The notes: a model not told the origin generated them from the letters alone. DNA of 64,000 bases from an uncultured Hoeflea sp. (GCF_947501405.1 NZ_CANMVK010000001.1:930001-994000), one strand, 5' to 3'; positions 18,497 to 27,856 are shown, counted from the stretch's first letter. Made by a program: numbers and translations.

Positions 18497-19483
18497 ATGG
18501 CATCTCTTATAGAAAAAATCACCCGTGCCGGATTGCGCCTGGTTGCCGCGCAATCACCTGAAAAGGCAGGCGAACTCGCATTTCGCCTGTTCACGCGCAC
18601 CCGTTCTGCCAAGCCACAGAGCGAAAAGGAGCGGCTGGCCATAGCCCGGGCGAGGGCGCGCATGGACGAGGCTGAAACGGTGCGGTTGTTGATTCCCGGC
18701 GCCATGGTGGCCACCCATGTGTTCCGGCCGCAGCCGGAGGCGGCCAACGGCTCGCAGGTGCTGATCGTTCATGGCTACCGCTCGCGCAGCGATCACATGA
18801 TCGCGCTGGCCGATTCGCTGGTGGCCGCAGGGCATATCGTGGTCTGTCTGGATCTGCCGGGGCATGGTGCGTCGAGCGGCAAGGTCTTGCACCTGGGCAA
18901 GGCGGTGGAAGCAATCGATGCGGCCTGGCGTCAGCACGGGCGGTTCGATGCCTTTGTCGGCCACTCTTTCGGCGGGCCGTCGGTGATGGCCGCCGCGGCG
19001 GGCGCCATCCTGCATGTTCCGCAACGCAAGCCCGAGCGGATCGTGACCATCGCCGCCCCATCCAATATGGGAGATGTGTTCAAATGGGCCGGCAAGCTTT
19101 TGGGGCTTGCACCCGCGGCGCAATCGGCCTTCGAGCGTCAGGTTCTGCGCTTTGCCGGCCGGCCGCTGTCGGAGTTCAGCGCCCCCCGCCTGATGCATGG
19201 TCTGGCGGTTCCGATGCTGGTCATCCATGCCCCCGACGACAAGGAAGTGGCCTTTTCCAACGCTGAAGCGCTTTCCGGACTGGGAAAGCATGTGCGGCTG
19301 ATGCGTGCTGACGGATTCGGCCATCGCCGTATCGTGTCGGCGCCACCGGTTGCGGGCGCTGTTACGGCGTTTCTGGAGCCTTCGCACAATGGCGCTGAAA
19401 TTGTTGATCTACGGGTTCCCTGCAAGCGACAAAGCAATAAGATGGCGGCCAATGAAGACAGGAGATCCCGGAGGCCTGCATGA
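18497..19483 (+). CDS. Alpha/beta hydrolase
   Basis: 328 residues from the ATG at 18497, after TAGGAG. The fold is recognised from VLIVHGYRSRSDHM (oxyanion region), DLPGHGASSG, the nucleophile elbow GHSFGGPS (Ser about residue 158), VIHAPDDKEV (acid) and DGFGHRRI (His). The first 60 residues are charged and are not a signal peptide, so it is probably cytoplasmic. It overlaps the next gene by 4 bases and is probably controlled by the divergent MarR regulator. Substrate unknown. Confidence 0.9.
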   Translation: MASLIEKITRAGLRLVAAQSPEKAGELAFRLFTRTRSAKPQSEKERLAIARARARMDEAETVRLLIPGAMVATHVFRPQPEAANGSQVLIVHGYRSRSDHMIALADSLVAAGHIVVCLDLPGHGASSGKVLHLGKAVEAIDAAWRQHGRFDAFVGHSFGGPSVMAAAAGAILHVPQRKPERIVTIAAPSNMGDVFKWAGKLLGLAPAAQSAFERQVLRFAGRPLSEFSAPRLMHGLAVPMLVIHAPDDKEVAFSNAEALSGLGKHVRLMRADGFGHRRIVSAPPVAGAVTAFLEPSHNGAEIVDLRVPCKRQSNKMAANEDRRSRRPA

Positions 19484-20088
19484 GCCGGATCACATCGATC
19501 GCGGAACTGGACGTTATCTACGGCGCCGTATCGGAAGCATCGACCATCAAGGTCGCCAACCATCTGACGGCAGGGTATCGCCGGCTGATCGAGGCGTCAC
19601 CGATTGCTACGCTTGCCACAGTGGGACCCGAGGGGCTCGATTGCTCGCCGCGCGGCGACCCTGGCCAGGTGATGGTCATCGAGGATGACAAGACGCTGAT
19701 CCTGCCAGACCGGCGCGGCAACAACCGGATCGATTCGCTGCGCAACATTGTGCGCGATGATCGCGTGGCGCTGCTGTTTTTCATCCCGGGGTCCAACAGC
19801 ACTCTGAGGATCAATGGCAGGGCGGTTGTATCGATCGAGCCGGAGTTGCTTTCACGCTTGGCGATGGACGGCAAACCGCCGCGCACGGCCATTGTGATCA
19901 CCATTGGTGAGGTCTATTTCCAGTGTGCCCGCGCCCTGATGCGTGCCAGCCTTTGGGATCCCGGCTCCTGGCCCGATCTCGCCACCTTGCCCAGCCCCGG
20001 AGACTTGATGCAGGAGCTCAAGCGCGATTTCGATGGGGAAAGCTATGATGCGCAATGGCCGGAGCGGGCCAAGGCCAGTTTGTGGTGA
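19480..20088 (+). CDS. PPOX-class flavoprotein (pyridoxamine 5'-phosphate oxidase family)
   Basis: 202 residues. The split-barrel FMN-binding pattern is seen in ASPIATLATVGPEGLDCSPRGD, LILPDRRGNNRIDSLRNIV and VALLFFIPGSNSTLRINGRA, matching the MSMEG_1061-like group of PPOX flavoproteins. The true PNPO substrate residues are not evident, so it is probably an oxidoreductase of unknown substrate. The start overlaps the hydrolase stop (ATGA), which gives tight coupling within the MarR-linked operon. Confidence 0.87.
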   Translation: MSRITSIAELDVIYGAVSEASTIKVANHLTAGYRRLIEASPIATLATVGPEGLDCSPRGDPGQVMVIEDDKTLILPDRRGNNRIDSLRNIVRDDRVALLFFIPGSNSTLRINGRAVVSIEPELLSRLAMDGKPPRTAIVITIGEVYFQCARALMRASLWDPGSWPDLATLPSPGDLMQELKRDFDGESYDAQWPERAKASLW

Positions 20089-20140
20089 CAGGCGCGGTTC
20101 GCGGCGCCCTTACGCTAACCTCAGCTCTAATCCGCACAAA

Positions 20141-20170
20141 CAAAAACCGGCCAGTGATGGCCGGTTTTTG
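20141..20170. terminator. Bidirectional rho-independent terminator
   Basis: A perfect 13-bp stem (arms CAAAAACCGGCCA and TGGCCGGTTTTTG, loop GTGA) has A-rich and T-rich outer edges, so it works on both strands. It sits between the convergent flavoprotein and L,D-transpeptidase genes. Confidence 0.9.
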
Positions 20171-20194
20171 TTTTCCTGAAGGATCGGTTTCCGG

Positions 20195-20815
20195 TCAGTT
20201 GCGGACGACGACCCGGGTGCCGACCTTGACCTTCTCATAGAGGTGCTCGACATCCTCGTTGGCCATGCGGATGCAGCCTGACGACATTGCCTTGCCGATG
20301 GTCCAGGGCTGGTTGGTGCCGTGAATCCGGTAGATGGTCGATCCGATGTAGAGCGCCCGCGCGCCGAGCGGGTTGTCCGGGCCGCCTGGCATATAGGCTG
20401 GCAGCACGCGGCCTTCCTGGCGCTTGACGCGATCACGCATGACCTGCGGCGGCGTCCAGCCCGGCCACTCGGCCTTGCGGGTGATGCGGTTCTTGCCCTG
20501 CCAGGTGAAACCCTGGCGGCCGACGCCGATGCCGTAGGCCATTGCCTTGCCAGGCTTGACCACGTGGTAAAGCCTGCGGTCGGAGGTATCGATGATGATG
20601 GTGCCGACGGCGTGGTTTTCCTTGAAGGAAATCACCTTGCGCTTGATCGGCGATTTGTCCGAGCGGCGATATTTATTATAGTTCTTCGATGGCGGAAACA
20701 GGATTTGAAGCAGCGATTTGCTTTCGGTCGCCGACTGGCCGGCGGGCTGAGCGTGCACGGTCGCCGGCGCCATCAGGCACAAAGCGAGAAATGCGAAAGA
20801 GATCAGGCGGGTCAT
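20195..20815 (-). CDS. L,D-transpeptidase (YkuD domain), exported
   Basis: 206 residues from the ATG at 20815. A signal peptide (MTRLISFAFLALCLMAPATV, cleavage after HAQ or AHA) is followed by a short basic linker and the YkuD domain. The catalytic motif is IHGTNQPWTIG ... SSGCIRMANEDVEHLY, with His and the nucleophile Cys in SGCIR. The enzyme forms 3-3 peptidoglycan cross-links or attaches proteins to peptidoglycan in the periplasm. Short ErfK/YbiS/YkuD type, no LysM domain seen. Confidence 0.93.
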   Translation of the reverse strand: MTRLISFAFLALCLMAPATVHAQPAGQSATESKSLLQILFPPSKNYNKYRRSDKSPIKRKVISFKENHAVGTIIIDTSDRRLYHVVKPGKAMAYGIGVGRQGFTWQGKNRITRKAEWPGWTPPQVMRDRVKRQEGRVLPAYMPGGPDNPLGARALYIGSTIYRIHGTNQPWTIGKAMSSGCIRMANEDVEHLYEKVKVGTRVVVRN

Positions 20816-21012
20816 GATGGGATTCCGGTTCTGTCGTTGATATCCGATCAGGCCGCAATCGGTTGTGTGACCACCCACGCGACCATTGGCGACAATCGGT
20901 AACTGCTTCGCGACCGCCTGTCCAGCTTTATGGCGGGAATGTGGCGGCAAGCAGCGGAATATGCAAGTAAAGATTGAAAGGCGTAGGGATCTCTAGGCAC
21001 GCAATGCTGTGC

Positions 21013-22083
21013 TTAGTTCTTGTAGAGCATCCAGTTTTTCTCAAATTCCTGATTAAGCTCGGGCTTGTAGACCTGGAAGCGGTTGCGGCCGGTGTTCTTG
21101 GCCGCGTAAAGCGCGACGTCGGCCTTGTTGTAGAGCTCTTCGGCGCTGTCGGCGTCGCTGGCCATGCAGATCCCCAGCGACAGCGTGATCGGACCGTAGT
21201 CGGTGCCGGTCTTCTGGTTTTTAAGCGGGGTGGCTTCCACCGCGCGGCGGATTCGCTCTGCAATTTCCATCGAGACGTCGAGGCTGGTGCCTTGCAGGAC
21301 GACGGCGAACTCCTCACCCCCGGTGCGGGCCACGAACACATCCTTGCGCAAGGTGCTTTTCATCACCGCGGCAACGACGCCGAGCACCCGGTCACCCACC
21401 GGGTGGCCATAGGTGTCGTTGAATTTCTTGAAATGGTCGATGTCGGCGACGATGAGCGCGTCATACATCGCCCCGCGCGCATCGTTGTAGAGGTTGGACA
21501 GAATCTCGTCGAAGGCGCGGCGGTTGGCCAGGCGCGTCAGCGGATCGGTGTTGGCAATGCGCTTGTATTCGTCGAGTTCAAGCTTGACCTGCTCCATTTC
21601 GCGGGCGCGCTCGACCATATGTTCAACGACGACCTTGCCTTTTTCCATGGTGTCGCCGGTGGCGTTGCTCAAAACGCTTATGACGCTTGACAGGATATCG
21701 GCGCTGGAAGCGCTTTTGGAGGAAATGCGATTGTAGGTCTCGCCCAACAGCTTGGAGTAGCTTTCCAGCGAGGATTGCTCCTGCTTGAGCAGCCGGAGCA
21801 TGCCTTCCAGTTCGCCGGAAATCTTGTCATGGGCGCCTTCGACCACGCCACCGCGATGGTGGTGCGGAAAGTGTTTCTTACCCAGGGCGTCGAGTTCGAT
21901 CTGGTTGGGGTCGCGTCCAAGCGCCTCGAATTCGCGCGCCAGACCGGCGTTGGAAGCGTTGAGTGCTTCGTAAACAAGCTCGTAATTGCGAGGCAAGCCG
22001 GAAATCCCGCGCCGGCGCATAGTTGCGAGCACCATTGTAGCTGTGTCCAGATTCTGGACCTTTTTCGCAGTCGCTGCCGGCAT
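21013..22083 (-). CDS. Diguanylate cyclase (GGDEF domain)
   Basis: 356 residues. The N-terminal 170 residues are helical and soluble, without a recognised sensor domain; a coiled-coil-like stretch lies around residues 90-165. The GGDEF domain begins at DPLTRLANRRAFDEIL, and the active site is GGEEF in VARTGGEEFAVVLQG. The residues expected for the RxxD inhibitory site read LRKD, so product inhibition by c-di-GMP may be absent. It makes c-di-GMP from two GTP in the cytoplasm. The same architecture is common in Rhizobiales. Monocistronic. Confidence 0.92.
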   Translation of the reverse strand: MPAATAKKVQNLDTATMVLATMRRRGISGLPRNYELVYEALNASNAGLAREFEALGRDPNQIELDALGKKHFPHHHRGGVVEGAHDKISGELEGMLRLLKQEQSSLESYSKLLGETYNRISSKSASSADILSSVISVLSNATGDTMEKGKVVVEHMVERAREMEQVKLELDEYKRIANTDPLTRLANRRAFDEILSNLYNDARGAMYDALIVADIDHFKKFNDTYGHPVGDRVLGVVAAVMKSTLRKDVFVARTGGEEFAVVLQGTSLDVSMEIAERIRRAVEATPLKNQKTGTDYGPITLSLGICMASDADSAEELYNKADVALYAAKNTGRNRFQVYKPELNQEFEKNWMLYKN

Positions 22084-22250
22084 CTCACGTCCCCAAGCAT
22101 GGCAATATAGCGCTATTGGGACAATATACGGGACAATTGTTGGTGAATTGTTAATAGCCCGGTTACGATGGCAAGCGTTTTTTCAGAACAGGCCTGCTCG
22201 ACCGCCCGCCTGCCGCCGTGAACAGGATCGGGCAGGGCATCAAAGCTGGG

Positions 22251-23858
22251 TTAGCCCAGATTGAGTTCCTTGAAGAAATCATTGCCCTTGTCGTCGATGA
22301 CGATGAAGGCGGGGAAATTTTCCACCTCGATCCGCCAGATCGCCTCCATGCCGAGCTCTTCATATTCGACGACCTCGACTTTCTTGATGCAATCCTGGGC
22401 CAGGCGCGCGGCGGGGCCGCCGATGGAGCCGAGATAGAAGCCGCCATGACGGGCGCAGGCTTCGCGCACCGAGCGTGAGCGGTTGCCTTTGGCGAGCATC
22501 ACCATAGATCCGCCGAAAGACTGGAATTGATCGACATAGGAATCCATCCGTCCCGCGGTGGTCGGGCCGAAGGAACCCGATGCGTAACCTTCCGGGGTCT
22601 TGGCCGGGCCGGCATAGTAGACTGGATGGTTTTTGAAGTAGTCGGGCATGTCCTCGCCCGCTTCCAGCCGTGCGCGGATCTTGGCGTGGGCCAGATCGCG
22701 GGCGACGATGATCGATCCGGTCAGCGACAGCTGCGTCTTGATGGGATGCTTGGAGAGCTCGGCCAGGATGTCGCTCATCGGCTGGTTGAGATCGATCGGA
22801 ACCACGTGGGCCGAGAGCTTGTCCTCGTCGATTTCGGGCAGATATTGCGACGGATCGTTTTCAAGCTGTTCGATAAAGATGCCGTCTTTGGTGATCCGGC
22901 CCTTGGCCTGGCGGTCGGCCGAACAGGAGACGCCGAGGCCGATGGGCAGCGACGCGCCATGACGGGGCAGGCGGATCACGCGAACGTCATGGCAGAAATA
23001 CTTGCCGCCGAATTGCGCGCCGACGCCCATCTGCTGGGTGAGCTTGTGAACTTCGGCTTCCATCTCGAGGTCACGGAAGGCGTGGCCGGCTTCGGAGCCC
23101 TCTGTCGGCAATTCGTCGAGGTAGCGCGTGGAGGCGAGCTTGACGGTTTTCAGGTTCATCTCAGCGGAGGTGCCGCCGATGACGATCGACAGGTGATAGG
23201 GCGGGCAGGCCGCGGTGCCCAGCGTCAAGATTTTTTCGCGGAGGAACTCGATCATCCGGTCATGGGTCAAGAGCGAGGGCGTTCCCTGATACAGGAACGT
23301 CTTGTTTGCCGAGCCGCCGCCCTTGGCGATGAACAGAAAATCGTAGCTGTCGGTCCCCTCCTCATAGATGTCGATCTGGGCGGGCAGGTTGGTGCGGGTG
23401 TTCTTTTCCTCAAACATCGCCAGCGGCGCCAGTTGCGAATAGCGCAGGTTCTTGCGCTCATAGGCATCGAGCACGCCGCCTGCCAGGGCTTCATAGTCGC
23501 CGCCCTCGGTCCATACGCGCCGGCCCTTCTTGGCCATGATGATGGCGGTGCCGGTGTCCTGGCACATCGGCAGCACGCCGCCAGCGGCGATGTTGGCGTT
23601 CTTCAAAAGATCAACGGCGACAAAGCGGTCGTTTTCGGTGGCTTCGGGATCGTCCAGGATCGAGGCCAGTTGCTTGAGGTGACCGGGCCGGAGCAGGTGG
23701 TTGATGTCGCCGAAAGCGGTTTCCGACAACAGCCGCAGGCCTTCCGGTTCGACCGTGAGGATCTCCTGACCGCGAAAACTTTCGACGCCGACATGCCGGT
23801 CGGTCAGTTTGCGCCAGGGGGTGGTATCGGGGCCGAGGGGGAAGAGATCGTTTGCCAC
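22251..23858 (-). CDS. fumA: Class I fumarate hydratase (iron-sulfur)
   Basis: 535 residues from a GTG at 23858 with AAAGG upstream; an ATG at 23933 is in frame but would add an unconserved leader. The N-terminal Fumerase domain shows [13 protein letters not shown] and [23 protein letters not shown], and [12 protein letters not shown] supplies the third cluster cysteine. The C-terminal domain has [14 protein letters not shown] and [20 protein letters not shown]. It interconverts fumarate and malate with an oxygen-labile [4Fe-4S] cluster. The length fits alphaproteobacterial class I fumarases. Confidence 0.93.
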   Translation of the reverse strand: MANDLFPLGPDTTPWRKLTDRHVGVESFRGQEILTVEPEGLRLLSETAFGDINHLLRPGHLKQLASILDDPEATENDRFVAVDLLKNANIAAGGVLPMCQDTGTAIIMAKKGRRVWTEGGDYEALAGGVLDAYERKNLRYSQLAPLAMFEEKNTRTNLPAQIDIYEEGTDSYDFLFIAKGGGSANKTFLYQGTPSLLTHDRMIEFLREKILTLGTAACPPYHLSIVIGGTSAEMNLKTVKLASTRYLDELPTEGSEAGHAFRDLEMEAEVHKLTQQMGVGAQFGGKYFCHDVRVIRLPRHGASLPIGLGVSCSADRQAKGRITKDGIFIEQLENDPSQYLPEIDEDKLSAHVVPIDLNQPMSDILAELSKHPIKTQLSLTGSIIVARDLAHAKIRARLEAGEDMPDYFKNHPVYYAGPAKTPEGYASGSFGPTTAGRMDSYVDQFQSFGGSMVMLAKGNRSRSVREACARHGGFYLGSIGGPAARLAQDCIKKVEVVEYEELGMEAIWRIEVENFPAFIVIDDKGNDFFKELNLG

Positions 23859-23975
23859 GGGAAGCCTTTCGGGTCGCCTGCTGCTAGCTGATATATGGTT
23901 CCGGGTCTTAAGGTGAAGGGGCGGCGATTGCAATTGCGACCTTGGCAGCGAGCGGGCGCCGGATTGCGGATTTAT

Positions 23976-23991
23976 ATCAAAATATCTTGAT
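23976..23991. promoter_or_regulatory. ArsR-type inverted repeat upstream of arsC
   Basis: ATCAA-AATATC-TTGAT is a perfect 5-bp inverted repeat with a 6-base AT-rich spacer, in the gap between the fumarase gene and arsC, about 150 bases before arsC. ArsR/SmtB-family repressors are known to bind AT-rich repeats of this shape. No arsR gene is adjacent, so the regulator would have to act from elsewhere. Confidence 0.45.
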
Positions 23992-24140
23992 TTCCAGAAA
24001 TAAATGAGGCAGCAAAGCGGTGGTGCGGTCAGCCTCGGGCCGGGCCACTCAAAATCCTTCGGACCTCTCGCGCTTTCATGGCCGGCTGGTTGGAAGCGGG
24101 GTCAGAAAATGAATCAGGTGATTGCGAGATCGAATCAGAA

Positions 24141-24686
24141 ATGAGCTCCAAGCCTCTGAATATCCTCATTTTGTGTACGGCCAATTCGGCTCGGTCGATT
24201 CTGTCGGAAGCGCTGGCTGCGCATTTGGGCGGGTCACGCGTGCGCGCCTATTCGGCCGGCTCGCATCCGCGCGGGGAGCCAAATCCGGCGGCGCTGGCGC
24301 TGATCGCGCGCAAGGGGCTCGATGCATCGACGCTCAGATCGAAAAGCTGGGACGAGTTTTCCGAACCCGGCGCTCCGGTGATGGATCTCGTCATTACGGT
24401 TTGCGACAATGCAGCTGGAGAGAGTTGCCCGCTGTGGCCAGGCGCACCGTTGAAAGCCCATTGGGGCATTGCCGACCCCGCCGGCGACAGCCGGTCGCCT
24501 GCCGAAACCGAAGCCGCTTTCGAAACGGCCTGGGACCTACTCAGCCTGCGTTTTCAAGCGCTGATGGCGCTGCCGTTCGAAACCCTGCCGCGTGCGCAGT
24601 TCCAGGCAAAGCTTGATGCGATCGGAGCTCTGTCCGGCGCTACTGATCTGGCCCACAGCGGCGCGACGCAGGAGAGATCGTCATGA
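24141..24686 (+). CDS. arsC: Arsenate reductase / low-molecular-weight phosphatase-family protein
   Basis: 181 residues from the ATG at 24141. The P-loop LILCTANSARSILSEA carries the nucleophilic Cys and Arg. A second cysteine pair in TVCDNAAGESCPLWPG is placed as in thioredoxin-coupled arsenate reductases, followed by HWGIADPAG. It reduces arsenate to arsenite in the cytoplasm. The aquaporin gene overlaps it by 4 bases, as in the rhizobial aqpS-arsC pairing. The C-terminal tail of about 40 residues is longer than in many ArsC proteins. Confidence 0.9.
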   Translation: MSSKPLNILILCTANSARSILSEALAAHLGGSRVRAYSAGSHPRGEPNPAALALIARKGLDASTLRSKSWDEFSEPGAPVMDLVITVCDNAAGESCPLWPGAPLKAHWGIADPAGDSRSPAETEAAFETAWDLLSLRFQALMALPFETLPRAQFQAKLDAIGALSGATDLAHSGATQERSS

Positions 24687-25357
24687 GCGGGGAAACCATG
24701 ACAAAGCGGCTTCTCGCCGAAGCGGCAGGCACCGGCTTCCTGCTGGCGGCGGTGGTTGGATCCGGGATCATGGGCGAGACTTTGGCCGGCGGTAATGTGG
24801 CCATTGCGCTTCTGGCCAATACCCTTGCCACCGGGGCCATCCTGGTGGTGCTGATCGCTGCATTCGGGCCGATCTCGGGCGCGCATTTCAATCCTGCGGT
24901 GACACTGGTGTTCCGGTTGCGCGGCGAGATCGGAACCGGCGTCGCGGCCGCCTATGTGGCGGTTCAGATCGTCTCGGGCATCGTCGGCGTGTGGATCGCG
25001 CATCTGATGTTCGACCAGGCCTGGGCGCAGGTGTCGGTGCATGCGCGCACCGGTCCCGGGCAATGGCTTTCGGAAACCGTCGCCACATTCGGGCTGATCA
25101 TGACCATCCTGTTCGGCCTGCGCGCCAAGGCCAATGTCGCGGTGCTGGTCGGGCTCTACATCACCTCGGCCTACTGGTTTACCGCCTCGACCTCGTTTGC
25201 CAATCCGGCGGTGACCATTGCCAGATCGCTGACGGGAACCTTTTCCGGAATCGCGCCGCCGGATGTGCCCGGTTTCATCGCCGCCCAGTTCGCGGGCGCC
25301 GTGGCGGCGTTGGCGTTCTTCCGCCTGGTGTCTTCCGGGCGGTCCGGAGCCGATTGA
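24683..25357 (+). CDS. aqpS: Aquaporin-family channel, probable arsenite efflux channel
   Basis: 224 residues with six membrane segments and both MIP half-helix motifs: GAHFNPAVTL (first NPA) and TSFANPAVTIARS (second NPA). In Sinorhizobium meliloti, AqpS replaces the ArsB pump and lets arsenite made by ArsC leave the cell down its gradient. The overlap with arsC strongly supports the same role here. Inner membrane. No ArsB, Acr3, ArsH or ArsR gene is seen beside it. Confidence 0.88.
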   Translation: MSGETMTKRLLAEAAGTGFLLAAVVGSGIMGETLAGGNVAIALLANTLATGAILVVLIAAFGPISGAHFNPAVTLVFRLRGEIGTGVAAAYVAVQIVSGIVGVWIAHLMFDQAWAQVSVHARTGPGQWLSETVATFGLIMTILFGLRAKANVAVLVGLYITSAYWFTASTSFANPAVTIARSLTGTFSGIAPPDVPGFIAAQFAGAVAALAFFRLVSSGRSGAD

Positions 25358-25468
25358 TAAAATGCCATTCTTTCTTTCGTTCCCGTGATTTGTTAGGGTC
25401 GCCGCACATTGGGCAACTGATTTGGGTGCGCGGGCGGTCACAGCCCGGAACAGGGATTTGGGCAGAAT

Positions 25469-27346
25469 ATGACATTCAGGATGAGTGCGGGCGCGGCGGT
25501 ACTCGCCGCAGCGGTGGGTTTGACAGGCGTTGTTGTTCCGGCGCCGCCGGCGCACGCACAAGGTCTGCTGGAGGCCCTTTTCAAAAGCCCGGCTCAGCGC
25601 AAGCGCGAGAAACTTGCCCGCGAGCGTGCGAGGCAAGCGGCTGCCCAGCCTACCAAAAAAGCCAAGCCGGTTCGAATCAGCGGTCCAAGCTACAGGACCT
25701 ACAAGCCCGACCGTTATGTCAGCGTGGCGTTCGACAAGATCGCCGATCCGGTTGTCACCGGGGCGATCGGCGACATCGCGCTGTCGCCGCTGGGTATCGA
25801 TCCTTTTGCCGAGGGCTTTCCCGCACTCGATGAGCTGGACGTCAAGGCGCTCCCCGAAGCGGCCGAGGCCGTGGTCGCCCATTATTCCGAACAGCCTGCC
25901 TATCTCTGGGTGGCCGGTACCGCGGTCACCGATCGGGCCCGTGCGATGATCGCCGTGCTTGAGGCCGCCGACGCGGTCGGGTTGTCGGCGCAGCATTACC
26001 GGGTAGAAGTGCCCGCGGACAGCTTCGATGTCACCCGCGGCACCGATCGCCAGCGTCAATTGATGGCCTTCGAGATGAGGCTGTCGACCGCTGTCGCCAA
26101 CTACATCCTCGACGCCACGCGGGGCCGGATAGATCCCAACCGGATATCAGGATATCACGATTTCAAGCGCAAGACCCCCGATCTGGCCGCGCGCCTGGCG
26201 GCGATCTCCAAGGCGGACGATCCCGCAGAAGCGCTTCTGGCGCAGAATCCGCAAGGCGCGCATTTCGAAGCGCTGATCGCCGAGCTTCAGCGCCTCAAGC
26301 AGCTCGACGAAGTTGACCGGATCGAGATTTCGCCCAAAATCATGCTCAGACCGGGGCAATCCGATCCGGAACTCGCCAATGTGATTGCGGCGATCGCCAA
26401 GAAGGGCAGTGATGCGCTCAAGGTGGACCATGCGCTGGTGCTGGCGAGCTATGCCGGTAAACCCGAATATGATTCCGAGATCGCCGATCTGGTCAAAGGC
26501 TTCCAGAAGGAAGCCGGCCTCAAGCCCGACGGCGTTGTCGGCCCGGCGACGCGGCGGGCACTGGTGGGCATATCCAATGCCGACAAGATCGAGAAGGTGC
26601 GGCTCGCCATGGAGCGCGCCCGCTGGCTGCCGGGCGTTCTGGCCGCGCGCCGTGTGTTCATCAACCAGCCTGCCTATTCCGCGACCTATTACAATGCCGG
26701 CAAGCCGGAATTGTCGATGCGCGTGGTGGTGGGCAAGAAGTCGAACCAGACCTATTTCTTTGACGATGTCATCGAAACGGTGGAGTTCAATCCCTATTGG
26801 GGTGTGCCGCAGTCGATCATCATCAACGAGATGCTGCCCAAGCTCAGGCGCGACCCGTCTTATCTCGACCGGCTGGGCTATGAGGTGACGGCACGGGGCA
26901 AGAGAGTGTCCTCGCGCAATGTCAACTGGTCGGCGGTGGGCCGTGGCAGCGGCATCGGCGTTCGCCAGCCGCCCAGCAATGCCAATGCGCTGGGGGAGCT
27001 CAAGATCCTGTTTCCCAACAGCCACGCAATCTACATGCATGACACGCCGTCAAAATCCCTGTTCGAGCGCGACACGCGCGCCTTCAGCCATGGCTGCATC
27101 AGGCTGCACGACCCGCGCGGAATGGCTGCCAAGGTTCTCGGTACGACGGTCGAGGAAATCGGCAAACATATTGCGCCAGGCCGCAACAAGCCGGTTCCGG
27201 TCCCCGGTGAGATCCCGGTGCATGTATCCTATTTCACAGCCTGGCCGGATGCATCGGGCACTATCGAGTATTACGGCGATGTCTATGGCCGCGATGCCTA
27301 TCTGCGCAAGGCGATCGACGCGACCGCCAAGGCGCGTGCCTCCTAG
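25469..27346 (+). CDS. Murein L,D-transpeptidase, YcbB type
   Basis: 625 residues. A signal sequence (residues about 5-32) is followed by a basic linker, a helical YcbB-like scaffold (residues about 100-300), a PG_binding_1 domain (about 333-370, with GFQKEAGLKPDGVVGPATRR) and the YkuD catalytic domain. The active site is SHGCIRLHDP with His541 and Cys543; the upstream His is in YMHDTPSK. It forms 3-3 cross-links in peptidoglycan from the periplasm. The length matches the large LdtD/YcbB class and complements the short YkuD protein at 20195-20815. Confidence 0.94.
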   Translation: MTFRMSAGAAVLAAAVGLTGVVVPAPPAHAQGLLEALFKSPAQRKREKLARERARQAAAQPTKKAKPVRISGPSYRTYKPDRYVSVAFDKIADPVVTGAIGDIALSPLGIDPFAEGFPALDELDVKALPEAAEAVVAHYSEQPAYLWVAGTAVTDRARAMIAVLEAADAVGLSAQHYRVEVPADSFDVTRGTDRQRQLMAFEMRLSTAVANYILDATRGRIDPNRISGYHDFKRKTPDLAARLAAISKADDPAEALLAQNPQGAHFEALIAELQRLKQLDEVDRIEISPKIMLRPGQSDPELANVIAAIAKKGSDALKVDHALVLASYAGKPEYDSEIADLVKGFQKEAGLKPDGVVGPATRRALVGISNADKIEKVRLAMERARWLPGVLAARRVFINQPAYSATYYNAGKPELSMRVVVGKKSNQTYFFDDVIETVEFNPYWGVPQSIIINEMLPKLRRDPSYLDRLGYEVTARGKRVSSRNVNWSAVGRGSGIGVRQPPSNANALGELKILFPNSHAIYMHDTPSKSLFERDTRAFSHGCIRLHDPRGMAAKVLGTTVEEIGKHIAPGRNKPVPVPGEIPVHVSYFTAWPDASGTIEYYGDVYGRDAYLRKAIDATAKARAS

Positions 27347-27499
27347 ATCGTTTCACGTTTTGTCAGAAACGGGATAAAGATTTAATCCGTTGATTTCGTT
27401 TGTGCATTCAGGTTTAGCCGATTCCGTCCGAACCTGTATGCCCTCAGTTGGCCGCCCTGTGCACCCGCACGTGCTTTCAGAGCGGGCGTGGCGCGGAGT
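27347..27499. other. Non-coding start of the islet, left of the repeats
   Basis: About 150 bases without a gene between the transpeptidase stop and the first palindromic element. A small inverted repeat (CGTTTC at 27349, GAAACG at 27366) lies just after the stop and may be part of an RNA end, but it has no clear T-run. Confidence 0.4.
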
Positions 27500-27619
27500 G
27501 CTAGCTGTGGAACCTTAACAGATTGTCCATTCGGAGCGACCCTGGAAAACTGTTGTCCGGCAACTCCAGTCTCCTAAGCCTGCTCCGAATGGACGACCTG
27601 CTGATAGCTCACAGCTAGC
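27500..27619. repeat. Composite 120-bp palindromic element
   Basis: The ends are perfect 10-bp inverted repeats (GCTAGCTGTG at 27500-27509 and CACAGCTAGC at 27610-27619). Inside lies a second perfect 13-bp pair (GTCCATTCGGAGC at 27525 and GCTCCGAATGGAC at 27582) around a loop. Such nested symmetry without coding capacity is typical of MITE-like or mosaic palindromic elements. Its right end shares CTAGC with the 106-bp repeat that follows. Confidence 0.75.
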
Positions 27620-27720
27620 GCATTACCACTCGAAGTTGGGTCAGAAATTGCTGCCGCTCGCGATGCTCGCCCGCATTTTCTGACACGCTACTGATTCAAG
27701 CTGATGTGGAATTGCGCTAG
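27615..27720 (+). repeat. 106-bp RIME-like palindromic repeat, copy A
   Basis: One of three nearly identical copies in the window, all in this orientation. The outer arms begin CTAGCGCATT and end AATTGCGCTAG and pair imperfectly over about 30 bases. An inner pair GTCAGAAATTGC / GCATTTTCTGAC (one mismatch) makes a second hairpin. Copy A differs from copy B at two positions. Size, intergenic position and double palindrome resemble the Rhizobium intergenic mosaic elements. Confidence 0.85.
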
Positions 27721-27856
27721 ACAAACATAACCGTTCGGTCTTCTCGCTCTGGCCGGGTGCTAGTCAGTTAGTAGGTAAGAACCGCAGTTAGCCGACGTGG
27801 CCAAACGATTGCACAGACCTCAAGGGCTGATCCTCCCTTACATGACGATAATGCCA

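Noticed and set aside
22107-22116. ATAGCGCTAT palindrome upstream of the diguanylate cyclase gene
   Set aside because: Short, without a regulator nearby; not enough to call an operator.
22527-23891. Plus-strand frame of about 450 codons opposite the fumarase gene
   Set aside because: The fumarase reading has all cluster cysteines and family motifs; the opposite frame has none.
24554-26059. Minus-strand frame opposite arsC-aqpS and the start of the transpeptidase gene
   Set aside because: It spans three genes of the plus strand with overlapping starts and clear motifs, so it is not real.
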